Assembly: GCA_002633025.1 (NCBI GenBank)
Contig: NMRB01000198.1
Span: 236,351 to 300,350 of the forward strand
Direction of reading: 5' to 3'
DNA from: Notospermus geniculatus
Lineage: Eukaryota; Nemertea; Pilidiophora; Heteronemertea; Lineidae
DNA length: 64,000 bases
The notes below the pieces were generated by a model that saw only the letters and a program-made list of their open reading frames with translations, did no database searches and was not told where the DNA came from. The translations under genes and the position numbers were made by a program. The stretch's first letter is position 1, and every line of letters starts with the position of its first letter. Shown one piece after another: positions 1 through 11,258 of this stretch.

Positions 1-445
1 CCGGTATGAATGGATAGAGAATCTTTCTGGGAAAAACATAACACCAGGATACCTCCAATCAGTTGAGTAGTTTTAGCTCCACCACTCAACATCGTTTAGT
101 AACTTCAACCGCAAATTCAGCATGATTTAGGCCTCGACTTTGCTTTACAAAATACGGTCTCGAACTCGAACCAGTGGGGGTTGGGATATCTTGGTGTGTC
201 GATTCTTCTAGAAAAATTCCCCATCCATTGTTCTGTGCAGGTTTTGGCTCTGTGTTGTGGATGTAGGCCTGTAACGTGCATTTTTGGATCACCCTGTATC
301 AGCGCTCAGGCTGCTCACATTCACTTTTTGATTGCCTCTCTGCTAGCCAGGTGCCCATTTATACATCTACCTAGCTGGAGAGAAGCAATAAGGGTAAACT
401 GTCTCGCTGAAGAATACAGGCATCAAGTAGTAGTGGTGTTATCGA
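1..445. other. No gene recognised
   Basis: Open frames here are short, overlap on both strands and show no domain, signal peptide or splice pattern. I see nothing that supports a gene. Confidence 0.5.
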
Positions 446-492
446 TCATCGAACCAACGGCCTCCAGATCATGAGCGTGGCGCTCTAGCCAT
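446..492 (-). repeat. tRNA-like SINE head (fragment)
   Basis: Read on the minus strand, GGCTAGAGCG resembles a pol III A box and GTTGGTTCGATG a B box, at tRNA-like spacing. No paired acceptor stem is visible, so this is more likely a tRNA-derived SINE fragment than a tRNA gene. Confidence 0.35.
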
Positions 493-601
493 TAGCAATC
501 ATCTCCCTTTCTGTGAATCAGAAATTCGATATTTGTCATTCTGATTCCAAACCACAAGAGAGAAGAATCAGAAGTCTGCATGTTTCACTTCCTGTGAGTC
601 C

Positions 602-719
602 TGGGTCCATCTTCATAAAACCTTGCTAGGCTAGTTACTTGCTGAAATGTGTAGTGAGTACAGTCCGTGCACAACTAGCAACCAACTAAGCTGGCAAGGT
701 TTTGTGAATATAGGCCCAG
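602..719. mobile_element. Short TIR element (MITE)
   Basis: The left end (CTTCATAAAACCTTGC) and right end (GGCAAGGTTTTGTGAA) are imperfect inverted repeats, flanked by TGGGTCC and GGCCCA. Similar cataaaact-type ends occur at 37354-37457 and 38842-40211, suggesting one broad family. Confidence 0.4.
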
Positions 720-759
720 AACACCGAGAGAGAAAATAAAAATCCTTCGGTTCCCCTAA

Positions 760-1138
760 AGGGCTCCGCACACTAGCGATTTTTCGAGCGATTTTCTGTG
801 CGACCGGCCTTGCAACCAGGCCAGCGACTGAACATTTTTACTTTTTGGTCTCCTCTTTGCGGCAGATTGTTACGCGACTGAATTACACAATTTGGTCGCG
901 CTGTAAGTCCCCGCAACCAAGCGACCGAAAGTTCAACATGTTGAACTTTTGGTCGCTTGGCACAGTCCACTGCTACCGCGACCGTCTCCAGCATATAGTC
1001 GCCCGTTTGCGGATTGTCCTAGGAAATTGTCGTGTGCGAAATACCTCAGCGACCTCACAGGCGATTATCGCCTGCGACGTCGTAGTCGACAGTCGCGTCG
1101 CTGGTCTCCTCAATTTAGTCGCTAGTGTGCGGTGCCCT
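760..1138. mobile_element. Harbinger-like MITE with 3-bp TAA target duplication
   Basis: The ends AGGGCTCCGCACACTAGCGA and the complement of TCGCTAGTGTGCGGTGCCCT are near-perfect inverted repeats. The element is flanked by TAA at 757-759 and 1139-1141. A 3-bp TAA/TTA duplication is the signature of the PIF/Harbinger superfamily. It is 379 bp and has no convincing reading frame, so it is non-autonomous. Inside is a further palindrome around 930-955 (AAGTTCAACATGTTGAACTT). Confidence 0.7.
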
Positions 1139-1450
1139 TAAAGGCGGGGGCTACCTATAGCTGAGCTCATTCTCTAGTGGCAATCCACGGAACTTTCCTT
1201 TGTGCGCTGGTCAAACGACCAGTCATTCACATTCAGATTAAAGCTGACGTGAACGAACAAAAAGCCCCCATGCGACAGGCAAGAGAGTTGCAAACGCCCT
1301 GCAAACACCTCAAACGAAGGCTCAGAACATGAGAGACCCCACGACGCCAGGAGGGCGCCACCTTATTTGTCTTCGAGCTTTCGAGGTGTCAACATCCTCT
1401 GGTGAGCTCTTGCTGAACATTTTTTTGAAAGAAAACATTTTGACCAAACT

Positions 1451-1507
1451 GGGAATCGAACCCGCACCTTGTTATCTCTGTTCCACCGTCTTCCCCATTC
1501 GGCCACC
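1451..1507 (-). repeat. tRNA-like segment inside TIR element
   Basis: Minus-strand GGTGGCCGAATGG matches an A box and GGGTTCGATTCCC a B box with T stem. The acceptor stem does not pair, so it is probably a tRNA-derived SINE piece rather than a working tRNA. Confidence 0.45.
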
Positions 1508-1613
1508 GAACTTGTTGGAAGACTTCGCATGTTTTCTCTTATTCGTAGCATTATTACGTAAGTCGAAGCCCTACGTCTATGCCAAACACAAATCATGTCC
1601 CTGTCAGCTGGCT

Positions 1614-1679
1614 CGTTGGCCGAGTGGATAGAGTGGTGGATTACAAATCAGAAGGCCGCCGACGGTTCGAGTCCCGTCT
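1614..1679 (+). repeat. tRNA-like segment inside TIR element
   Basis: TTGGCCGAGTGG is an A-box match and GGTTCGAGTCC a B-box match, within a paired T arm (GACGG with CCGTC). Flanking bases do not form an acceptor stem. It lies head-to-head with the minus-strand tRNA-like segment at 1451-1507. Confidence 0.45.
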
Positions 1680-2664
1680 AAATGACTACAATTTTTTTTC
1701 TACTTGAGTAGTGTAAGAGGTACCCGGAGATGTTGACAGCTCTGTTGCCTGAAGGCAAATAAGGTGGCGCCCTCCTGGCGTCGTGGGGTCTATCATGTTC
1801 TGAGCCTTCGTTTGAGGTGTTTGCAGGGCGTTTGCAATTCTCTTGCTCGTCGCATGGGGGCTTTTTGTTCGTTCACGTCAGCTTTAAATCCGATCACCCT
1901 GATATACTCTTGTCGAAAACCGATTGCCTTCCCCATTCACTGTACGTGCCGACCCTAAATCTTTTGTGTGCACTGCGGGCATTGTTCAGCTCTGTCGCTG
2001 GTGCTTTGGTCACAATGTCCGAACAGAGTTTAGTCAAAGAGCGGGAATAGTGCAAATCTACATAACAAAGAAGTAACTGGCGAGCGGTATGGGAATTTTT
2101 CAAATTTTCCATACAAGTTTTCTCTTTTTTGGACGCATATATTTGAAAAATTTCTTTTGGATGTTATTGCCATAATATGTGCATTCTAGTGCAACACGAT
2201 CACCTTTTTTGCATAGTTGGTCGTGAATATTTCAAAAACTGTAAATCGAGCCTTTTTTAGCATTAGATAGTTTACACCAATTAAATGGAAAGTACTTTCG
2301 TAAAAAACGGATCGTTAGGACCTGCAGGCATCAGGCCTGTATGTTACAGACTATGTGGGAAACTGATGTGTCGCATCCCAATTCTGCAAAATTGTTTGAA
2401 AACTCAAATTTTGACAATTTGTTATAACTGAAATAACTCCATCAAAATTTGTCAAAATTAACAATTCTTTCGCAGAACGGGAGCATAAAGGTTGTACCGT
2501 AGCTAAAACATTTTGTTGAAATCAATTAGTTACTTTTTGTCGTGAATACGTTGTGACGCTTGTTTTCAAAGAGCGTCAATAAAGTCGGCATAGGTAGCCC
2601 CCCGCCTTAAGCCTTTTAAAAACTAGCTCAGTTGAAGCGTGCCGAGCTCGAGGACCGAGCCTAT

Positions 2665-3022
2665 GGCAAGCGGATTGTCCAGTTATTCAAAAAACCAATA
2701 TTTTTGCAATAAAACTTTGTTTTATGCTCATAAGTTTTTGTGGGGAAAATATAGTTTTTTTGAAAAAATCTAAGATTTTTGCCCATAAAACCTGTTTTTT
2801 TGCAATAAAACTTATATTTTTACAAAAAACATGTTTTTTTGCAATAAAACATGCTGATGGCAAGCGGTAAGTTTTCTTGCAAAAAACAGGTTTTTGGGGC
2901 AAAAAACTTAGTTTTTTCCAAAAAAACTATATTTTCTCCACAAAAACTAAGTTTTATGAGCATAAAACTAAGTTTTATTGCAAAAATATAGTTTTTTTGA
3001 ATAACTGGACAATCCGCTTGCC
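2665..3022. mobile_element. Foldback element with long A/T-rich arms
   Basis: The sequence begins GGCAAGCGGATTGTCCAG and ends with its complement. The two arms of roughly 165 bp fold back on each other. Both arms are built from an iterated motif of the kind GCAAAAAACTTAGTTTT. A copy of the terminal word GGCAAGCGG lies near the centre (about 2859). Open frames here are products of the repeats. Confidence 0.65.
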
Positions 3023-5930
3023 TTACGAGCCCGCTTTGAATTCCAGCAGGACAGGTCGTTTTGCACTGCCATAACCATCCGAGCCGAGCCCGCCTATTCG
3101 CCATTTTCACCTGCGAAAATGTGCCGTCTGTCGTGTGAATGAATGACGTAACGATCGATTAGATGACGCGTGCGCACTGCAGTCTGGTAAGCGTGCCAGA
3201 TTGGCTCTACCCATTTACACAACGCAGAATTATACCTAACCGTGTTTGGTCCCCACCGAGCACGCTCAAAACTCGTACTGTAACAGCAGTTATAGTTCCG
3301 GTGCGACAGGGATAAAATTCGCCGTAGAATCTTAGTCCGGTTTTATTGTTTTATTGAATAATGGCTACCTAAACCATTCGAATATAGCAATACAATATCA
3401 GGCTATGGGTGCTTGCTATTCCTACGACTTTCGCCTTGTTAAACCTGATAAAATCACATGCATTGATGACAAACTGTTTACAAACGAACTGGTGTGTCAA
3501 CTTGAACGTCTTTCATAGCCCGCTTGATGAGATGGAGTTTCTTTGTTGCTGCTTGTTTGATCCTCAGGATGGATTGACCCTGCAGTCATGCACGAAGTCG
3601 TCGGACCGTACATGTATGTCGTGAGGACAGTTCATCAGTCAAGTTGTACGACACGAATATTGACAATACTGCGGTCCCCAATAAACTGTACCACCAACCG
3701 ACTGTCAGATAAATGACAAGATCGATATTGATATTTTGTAACACAAATATTTACTTCAAAATCCATTTTGATTACAATATAGAAGAATGGTGCCAACATC
3801 AGAGTCAGTGCCTTGAACAATTTATATTTTGACTTTTTGTATTATTTGATAATCTCTTTATCTTGCGAGTCAGGAAAAATAATAAAATGATACTTTGTGT
3901 TTTATTCACTGCATTGATGTTGTAGACTAGTACCTGATCCTACCAACCTGCGCGCTGCAGTCGGACGTGGCTTGTTTGGTAGGACCAGTATTGGGCGCCA
4001 ATTGTGGAGGAATTTAGGCAGTGACGTCACTTGGAAATTTTATGTAAGTTATGTACATTTATTCAATTCTCAATACGGCTTACGTACCGGAATGCAGATA
4101 GAAGGTGACCTACATTTGACCCAGGAAACCCACCAATCACGAAGGGGTTGAAAATAGAAAAGGTATCAACATAATAGTTCCCACCTACCACCAGCGCTAG
4201 CCCCGGCCAATCAGATTCACGAACGGGATCGGCACGCCCAGTCCTAACATATGCAAAATCCCGATTTAAAATCGTTAGGACCTGATACCAGTTTATTGAT
4301 GTGGGTGCAAATATTGTTAACAGCTGCTATGACATTAGCGAGGAATTGTTTTCGGCGATGTTTAAACACAAGTGCAAGTCGCAACGGATGAGAAAACCGA
4401 CCCTTTCCAAAAAGATTTCAACGGTACACACTCCTTTCCCCACAGAAAGAGGATTACAGTAAGCTAGCCGCTCACTGCCGAATAATGCTCAGATGTATTT
4501 CGCACAGCCATATTCAAAATAGCTGTGACACGAAACTTGGCAGTGTGCGCCAGATGTGGCTCTGCCATATTCCTAAAATCCACATTACATTTACATCCCT
4601 TAGGCTCCACCGACCCATCGGACCCCTGTGAAACACATTTCAGAGGGGTCCGATTTAGAGAGCTGAGATGTTGACTTTGCGTAATCCTATTGTTTTCCTT
4701 CTCTGCCTACTTTATAACAATATGGAAAATAGGCTGTTGCATTGCCGAAAAGTTACGCAGTTGAACAGAGAATTCTTTGTTATATCAAAAACTACTTTTA
4801 GATTTTTCAGATCCGATGAATAATAACGGTTTTACAATGCTAACTTTGTAGCATGTTTGGGCCGTAACCCTTATGCATTCCCCCTTGCCTTGATACACAT
4901 GATTGCTCAACCTGTCCTACTTTAGAGGATTGGAATGGCTCACTTATAACCAGAGGGGTGCAGGGTGCAATTTGGTCAGTGGCTCAGATGAACCAGATGA
5001 TGTAAGATTATGTAAAATGAGTCAATGTGGGAAGGTGTATTTCTGCAACAAATTTCCTGAGGCCCTGTGTATCTAATGCAATCGGTGTGATACTTTGTGT
5101 AGCCGCACACAGCGGCGCAGCCGTATTCTTGTCCCAGTCAAATCGGTTACACCACAATAATAATGTTTCGCCAAATTGGTCTGAGCATTATTCCTCTACG
5201 TGCAGCTAGCTTTAGCAAATGCTGGGAAAGACTAGGTGACCCTATGTAATTGAAGGTTTCACTATCACCATGTACAGTCTTGTTCGTATTAATATCAACA
5301 CCGATTATCTCAAATATCTCATAAACCACCAGACCAATTTAAATGCAGTTTTCTGCAGAAGGTAACAAATCTTGTTGACTACAACTGGGCATCAATGTTT
5401 TTGCACAAGATTCACTTCCTGATTGCGTAATCTGTCATTGAAAAAAAAGTCCACAAAACTTGTTTGTTTTTGGATTGATCACCAAAATTCCTTTGCTAGA
5501 ATGAAGTCATGTCAAAATAAACGTGATTTAGCAAGTTACTGTCAAAATCGGTCCACTACCAACAACTTATGAGACGCGGCCCCCACATTCATGACCCTGG
5601 GCCTTGCGGTTGCAAAACATGCCAGTTTAACAGACTACAAACACACAGACGGACGCCACTCAGTATACATATGAATAGCTCCGCTGACCTTTGGTCAGCT
5701 GAGCTAAAAATATCCATGCCCGCGGTAAACGGTCAAATTTTATCAATTCGTCATTCAAAAATACGACAGACTGTTCCATCAATCGGCGATTGAGGAAAAA
5801 TATTTCATCCAATTTCCCGCCGTACACGATCAATCTTTTTGGTCAAGTTTTTTTTCATCCAACTTTGCGGGCATAATGCCCAGGATGGGAGCAGAGACGA
5901 AGTTGATGATGGTGGACGCCATGCCAACCT
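3023..5930. other. No gene recognised
   Basis: Low-complexity and unique host-like sequence. Faint inverted similarity between about 3930 (ACCTGATCCTACCAAC) and about 4275 (GTTAGGACCTGATACC) may mark a decayed TIR element. No coding frame of convincing composition was found. Confidence 0.4.
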
Positions 5931-5934
5931 TGCG

Positions 5935-6045
5935 AGGTAGAAAACTCGCCGAAAAATACGCGCACACGCGAGCTATCTGCGGAGCAAACGGTCTCGAATG
6001 ACTTTTTGCTCAGCAGATATCTTCAGTGTGCGGCAGGCTTTACAT
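5935..6045. repeat. Inverted repeat related to 10646-10745
   Basis: GAGCTATCTGC, then GCAAACGGTCTCGAATGAC, and GCTCAGCAGATA form a short hairpin. The same block, inverted, is found at 10646-10745, so this is a dispersed MITE. Confidence 0.45.
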
Positions 6046-6066
6046 GCAATGTGCAGCCTAATTATG

Positions 6067-6440
6067 CTGAAAGGGTAAATGTCGTCCTGGGTATATACAA
6101 AGATTACCCAGGATCTCAATCTTCACTAAAACAATACCCTGGGTGCAGTTTCGGTAGCCGAACATCACCCAGCATCAGCTATCAGTGCCTAGGGACGAGT
6201 CCTATTTAGAAATCACGTGAAATCTCGCGGTCTCGCGCCGCGGTACTTGTTGAGTGTAGCTGTCCTTGACATTTTTCAGGCTGTCACGTGACCACGGGCG
6301 CGACAACCTTGAATCCAGGTGTCATACCACGATGCTGGGTGATGTTCGGCTACCGAAACTACACCCAGGGTATTGTTTTAGTGAAGACTGAGATCCTGGG
6401 TAATCTTGGTATATACCCAGGACGACATTTACCCTTTCAG
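6067..6440. mobile_element. Foldback MITE (about 370 bp)
   Basis: The left arm (6067-6178, beginning CTGAAAGGGTAAATGTCGTC) and right arm (6330-6440) are near-perfect inverted repeats of about 110 bp. An unresolved base lies just outside at 6441. Reading frames across it are incidental. Confidence 0.65.
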
Positions 6441-6974
6441 NTTATGCCGAATACCGCCTCAATAGATAAGCGGAAATTAGACTGGATCAAACTGGGTACC
6501 GTAGAAATTGGCCAAAATGTCTGTTTTTACTCGCCATATGGGCCCTGGAGTGGATATGTGACAGGGGCTTTAAAGGGACTTATGCTAAAAGTTACTGCAC
6601 GCCGGGCACTAAAGTACTACCGTCTAACGACAGGTGGCAGCAGACGTTTTTACCAAGAAATATTTCCGACAACCTTTTCAGTTCCAGAATCAACTACTAG
6701 ACGGCGCATGCCATGAATGCGAAATGAAGCGGTCTAAAATAGGTTGTAGTCGCTATTACCTTGGCAGTGTTATACTGGCACTTTTCGCATGAGTCCCTTT
6801 AAAGCACGACTACTTTATGCGTTAGGTGACTCTTTCTCCCTCCACACCTCGATATGACTGGTCCCCTGTCCAGCCGTAGTATAGTGATAACACCGAGGCT
6901 GGACTGATACTATATATCATGGCAGCCATAGCTTCACCACTTGACAAGTTCAACGTGGTGTTATAGCCTGAATA

Positions 6975-7545
6975 AGGGACACCCTAATTCAAGATCCGAG
7001 ATCCAAGATCCAAGACCCAATAATTCAAGATCCAGGACCCACTCAAAATGTTGTTCCAATACAGAGCGAATTCCTAACTCTGATGGAGTAGGCCTAGTTG
7101 TGCCGATGGCTACTATTGGGTGACATTTGATGACAGTTACATGTAATCTCAGTCCGGTCCTATTGTTCAGCGACGGATTAAAATGAGACAGTGACCATTC
7201 GGATATGACCTGACAATAGCGCGCATTTTTCAGAACTTCATCCACCAACTTATTGGATCAGACACTGTGCCTTTAATGCTACAGCCATATCGAGAATGGG
7301 GGCACTCGCAAGTGGTGCTATGGCATTGTTTGTAAATCATTGTAAATTTCTAGTGTCGCAAAAAAGAAACTAATCGGCAAATGAATGAGAATGAATGTTC
7401 ACACTTGAAATAAACTCCTTATCTTAAGGAGGAGTATAGGCCTACTATACTATACCAAAACTGTGGGTCTTGGATCTTGAATTATTGGGTCTTGGATCTT
7501 GGATCTTGGATCTCGGATCTTGGATCTTGAATTAGGGTGTCCCCC
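6975..7545. mobile_element. TIR element with iterated AAGATCC ends
   Basis: Both ends carry GGGACACCCTAATTCAAGATCC or its complement, followed inward by two to five tandem copies of a 7-8 bp AAGATCC-type unit and then AAGACCCAATAATTCAAG. The arms are inverted. Subterminal short tandem repeats of this kind are usual for transposase binding in DNA transposons. No transposase frame is present. Confidence 0.6.
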
Positions 7546-9091
7546 TGAATAACCCTTCATCAGGTAAGGTACACATGCTTCAACTCATTCGTTTGTGTGT
7601 AAGAACACACAGAATACCTAATTGGTGACTTACATCATTCAAATCGATAGATTTGAACAGTCTTGTCGAGCATGCATTGGCAAGATCATGATCAACCTCA
7701 CCACCATGAATTAGCTCTGTGTGTAAATGGTGTACATCGACCGTGTGTATAATGCTATGAACGAGGTCACCGTAAATGAGATGCACTACGACGGCGTCAC
7801 CAAATTCAGTTTTGGATGCATAGCGTGGCGCTTAAGGTCAACTTTGTGCTCAAGCTAAACTCAAAGTCGTTCTCAACCTCCAGTTGTAATGCAAATCATC
7901 TTACTTTGTTGAGGTCAACCTCAAACTTAACTTTGAGCATAGCTGGTGCAACCGGGCCTTCATGTTTCCTCTTTTGTGGGCCCCAAATTGGTACTTAGAA
8001 AATTTCTATTGATGATGAAAATGTGTGTGCCGTTTGAATAATCTTCCTTTAGTAAGTGTTATATGGTCTGTACATTTATGTACACGAAGTTCTCTGGACA
8101 AACACCTGTGGTCTGTAGGCCAGCAGCCTGATGTGAGTCGGCAGGAGTTGATAGTACTGCCATGCCGGCTCGTAATGGAGTCTGTTGAAATACCGGACGG
8201 AGGAATCCTGTCCAGCTGTATTCGTTCTCTGACGCTTCTGACTTACTTTTTTCAATTGGTCCTGTACTCCGGATTGAATGGAACCACTTGATCGTGTTTA
8301 CGGGATTTTATTCATTTTTGTTTGGTATTAAAAGTCCTTAGAATCGGATCACCGTGAAAAAACCTGCCGCCATTCATGCCTCGCCCTCATTCGATCCAAA
8401 CCTGTATTGGTATGAAACAATGTATTGGTCCGCTGGAACTTTGCGGCCATCTTTTGCGATAAGCGCAGCTGACTGCTCCTAATCCTTGATCAAAAGTGTT
8501 ACATCTTTATACAACATCCAGGTTTTTAGAGGTAGACGTTTCTCGCCATACATGTGCATGTATATTTCCTTTAAGAACACGGATACTTATAAAATAATAA
8601 ATAACCACAGAAATTAACAATTTAAATCTTTATATTTTCATGTCTTGAGTTTTCTAATGGTTCGAAAAGTATCACGATAGTACATGTAAACCTATTTCCC
8701 CGTTTTCTATTCATTTTGCCTGCTCTTGTACACCCTTAGTCAAAAGTAAATAGACAACTACTAAATTCAATATTTCTTAATATTAATGAAAAGCATTTTT
8801 TCTTTTNCCATGTTGTTTGTACGGTAACTGCAGGTACCGTAGTCAGTGCAGTAGGTGTGCTAAGGTCCACGGAGGAAGAAACCTGAATTAGAGGGTCCAG
8901 GTCTGCGTGAATAATCAGCAATGCAGGACACAGGTCATTGCATCACTCCTAACCTCTCTTCGTTTTCAGTCATCAATGAATTCTGAAAATGACTTCGCAA
9001 TGTGTACTCATAAACATACACCGTAAACTTACGTCATGTTCATGTCGAACTTACCAAATATCGAAACTGAAATTGTATTATCCGCTCCACA
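7546..9091. other. No gene recognised; 5' flank of receptor gene
   Basis: Contains one unresolved base at 8807. I find no protein domain and no paired repeats of note. Promoter and any 5' untranslated exon of the downstream receptor could lie here but cannot be placed. Confidence 0.35.
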
Positions 9092-10072
9092 ATGTTCCTA
9101 AACAATTCAACAACGACGGGTTACAACCAAGGAAGTTCGCTGAGACACAAGACTGATATTGTAGTTTACATTCTAACAGTCCCTTTTCCCCCATTGCTCA
9201 TGTTTTTGGGGCTGTTCGGCAATACACTAAGCTTTCTCGTAATGAATCAGAAGAAGTATGAGAAGAGTACGACCTGTTTTTACATGCGCTGTGTGGCCGT
9301 ATTTGACAGTGCGTACATCTATGGTAGAATGATTCTACGCTATCTTCTAGTAATGGCACCACAACTCTTTAAAAACAACAAAGTAAAACATGGATATTGC
9401 GTTTACTACTTGTCAAGCTTAGAGACAGGCTTGGTTCTTTCTCCCATGCTACTAGTCGTCATGACATTCGATCGCTTTATTGCGTTAACGTGGCCTTTAC
9501 AAGCAGCAAGAATATGCACAATGCACAAGGCTAAGGTTACTGCCGTAATTATTCCTACACTTGGCATCGCTTTTGGCCTCGTAAATGTTACACATCGTAC
9601 GTTCCAAGAGAAATATAAATATTGGTTTTGCCCGTATCACTTCAACGAACCGTGGGATAACCTTTACCAAGCCACCTCCAATTCGTTATCGGCTTATATC
9701 CCAATCATCCTACTTTCTATCTTCAACACGGGGGTCATCGTAGCTGTGAAAGGAAGTCAAAGAAACAAAGCACTGAAGAAGACGACCTCATTGGACGACT
9801 CGTCGATTACGTCAGCAACAATTTGGATCACCACTGCATTCATCGTATTTCAGATCCTTAGCAAAATCGAGACTCTGCTCGTGTGGGTGTTCGAAGGAGA
9901 CGACACTGATGGCATCCAGCATTTACTGTGGATTTTCCTCAACTTGTCTACGATATTTGAAAACATGAATTATTGTCTTAATTCATACTTACACTTGTTA
10001 GCCTGTAAACGCCTCAGAAAAGAAATGCTGAACATACTTTTGAGTTCACCGCGCAACGGCTGTTTTCGATAG
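9092..10072 (+). CDS. Rhodopsin-family (class A) 7TM receptor, neuropeptide-receptor-like
   Basis: A single-exon frame of 326 residues encodes a G-protein-coupled receptor of the plasma membrane. The N terminus has a glycosylation site (NNS at 4-6). TM1 holds the conserved GN (FGN at 42-44). Cys103 before TM3 and Cys180 in extracellular loop 2 can form the conserved disulphide. The DRY position at the end of TM3 reads DRF (127-129). TM6 starts near 243. In TM7 the NPxxY motif is degenerate, reading LNSYL (296-300), followed by the basic helix-8 segment KRLRKE. The shape is closest to invertebrate FMRFamide-type or related orphan peptide receptors, but the ligand is unknown. A damaged duplicate lies at 11259-11809. 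The ATG was chosen because it directly precedes the glycosylated N terminus. Confidence 0.85.
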   Translation: MFLNNSTTTGYNQGSSLRHKTDIVVYILTVPFPPLLMFLGLFGNTLSFLVMNQKKYEKSTTCFYMRCVAVFDSAYIYGRMILRYLLVMAPQLFKNNKVKHGYCVYYLSSLETGLVLSPMLLVVMTFDRFIALTWPLQAARICTMHKAKVTAVIIPTLGIAFGLVNVTHRTFQEKYKYWFCPYHFNEPWDNLYQATSNSLSAYIPIILLSIFNTGVIVAVKGSQRNKALKKTTSLDDSSITSATIWITTAFIVFQILSKIETLLVWVFEGDDTDGIQHLLWIFLNLSTIFENMNYCLNSYLHLLACKRLRKEMLNILLSSPRNGCFR

Positions 10073-10269
10073 AAATGTTAAAATTATGATGATAATTTCT
10101 CACATGTTGCATTGACTCTCCATGACCGACATCGATACACAAGCACGGGTGATCCCAAAGCATCAATTCCTTCCGGCTTTTTTATCAAATCAACTGTTGG
10201 AATAAGGCATTGAACATGTCGTCACTATGTATGTAATAATTCGCCGACTCGTTTTTTGGCTTATTCCAA

Positions 10270-10393
10270 TAGCGAGCGGTTTAATGGGGACACTAGCTCA
10301 ACAGAGGGTAGCACACCGAAACACTGTCCTATAGCGAGCGGTTTAATGGGGACACTAGCTCAACAGAGGGCAGCACACCGAAACACTGTCCTA
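10270..10393. repeat. Two tandem copies of a 62-bp unit
   Basis: Units 10270-10331 and 10332-10393, each beginning TAGCGAGCGGTTTAATGGGG, are nearly identical. They lie in the 3' flank of the intact receptor and are absent from the duplicated flank after 11810, so they arose or inserted after the duplication. Confidence 0.7.
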
Positions 10394-10645
10394 ATACATT
10401 GTACAATGAGCGCCTTTTGTGTGGGAGATTGATCAGGACCGGGATGTCAGTTTCATTTCAGTAGATTTAACCACTAGTGACACATATTGAAAAAGTCGGC
10501 TATCGTCCCCATTGGCATACCCATTTCTTACATTGTATTATAGTAATGAACTCAAAGCAAGATTAAAATTATTATTATTACTATCAAGTGTATTAGGCTA
10601 TATAGCGCCAGTTTCAAATAAACTGTCAGCATGGTCAGTGGCGCT

Positions 10646-10745
10646 TAAAGCCTGCCGCACAAGGGAGCTATCTGCTCAGCAAAAAGTTATTCGAGACCGT
10701 TTGCTCAGCAGATAGCTCGCTGTGTGCGCGTATTTTGCGGTGTGT
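10646..10745. repeat. Hairpin MITE related to 5935-6045
   Basis: GAGCTATCTGCTCAGCAAA and TTTGCTCAGCAGATAGCTC form inverted arms around a short centre. It is an inverted copy of the block at 5935-6045. Confidence 0.5.
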
Positions 10746-10935
10746 TTTCTGCCTCACAAGGCCTTGAGGTGAATATTCAACGTGTTTGATATTTTTCGCC
10801 TCCCGAGGCAAAAAACTTACTGGTTGCGCGCTACGTTACAATGGCAAAAGGAAGATGAGTAAAATACAATATAATGAGTAACAACATAAAAATGAGGACA
10901 ACATAAAAAGGTCATATTTTAAAACATTTGATCAT

Positions 10936-11161
10936 TTACGTAAAACAATTGGTAAAAAGGTGCGTCTTGACACGCGACTTAAAATTTTGAATAATCGCCA
11001 ATAGATCTAATATGGCACGGAAGTGCATTGCAGAGCTGTGGGGCACGAGTCCTGTATGCCCTCTCTCCAGCTGACTTCTTTCGTGCAAAGTCGTGGTGCA
11101 GCATCCGGTCTCGTAGATCTCTGCGACTGCAAGAAAGGCAGCCGGAGATAGGCAGGGCCAC
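10936..11161 (-). pseudogene. LINE reverse transcriptase C-terminal fragment
   Basis: On the minus strand the translation contains AGERAYRTRAPQLCNALP, then HIRSIGDYSKFKSRVKTHLF. This is the pattern found at the C-terminal end of CR1/L2-type LINE open reading frames (rARaFs.aaP.lWNsLP, then iR....l..FKs.LKthLF). The frame shifts once near 10985, so it is a dead fragment. No poly(A) tail or target duplication can be seen. Confidence 0.6.
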
Positions 11162-11258
11162 TGCGACGGACAGTCTGAAAGCAAATGTAAGTAGCTTAAA
11201 AACAGTCCGCTGTTTAACAGAGCCAACGTAATTGTTTCAGTACGGGGTGATGTGCTCA

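Larger units (their letters stand above)
1142..2607. mobile_element. TIR element (1.47 kb) sharing a TAA flank with its neighbour
   Basis: The left end AGGCGGGGGCTACCTAT is mirrored at the right end by ATAGGTAGCCCCCCGCCT. TAA flanks both sides (1139-1141 and 2608-2610), the left copy being the same TAA that bounds the 760-1138 element. An inner inverted pair (about 1228-1380 against 1752-1900) encloses two tRNA-like segments in opposite orientation. The right part (about 2268-2600) recurs at 46985-47258. No transposase frame is visible. Confidence 0.6.

Noticed and set aside
845-1141. 98-residue frame, Cys/Arg-rich
   Set aside because: It lies inside the 379-bp Harbinger-like MITE.
1614-1679. 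Functional tRNA gene
   Set aside because: A and B boxes are good but the acceptor stem does not pair; called as a tRNA-like repeat instead.
3926-4296. Possible 370-bp TIR element
   Set aside because: The inverted similarity is limited to about 20 imperfect bases with no clear target duplication.
6288-6716. 142-residue plus-strand frame crossing an unresolved base
   Set aside because: Its first part is an arm of the 6067-6440 foldback and the rest has no domain; it reads as chance.
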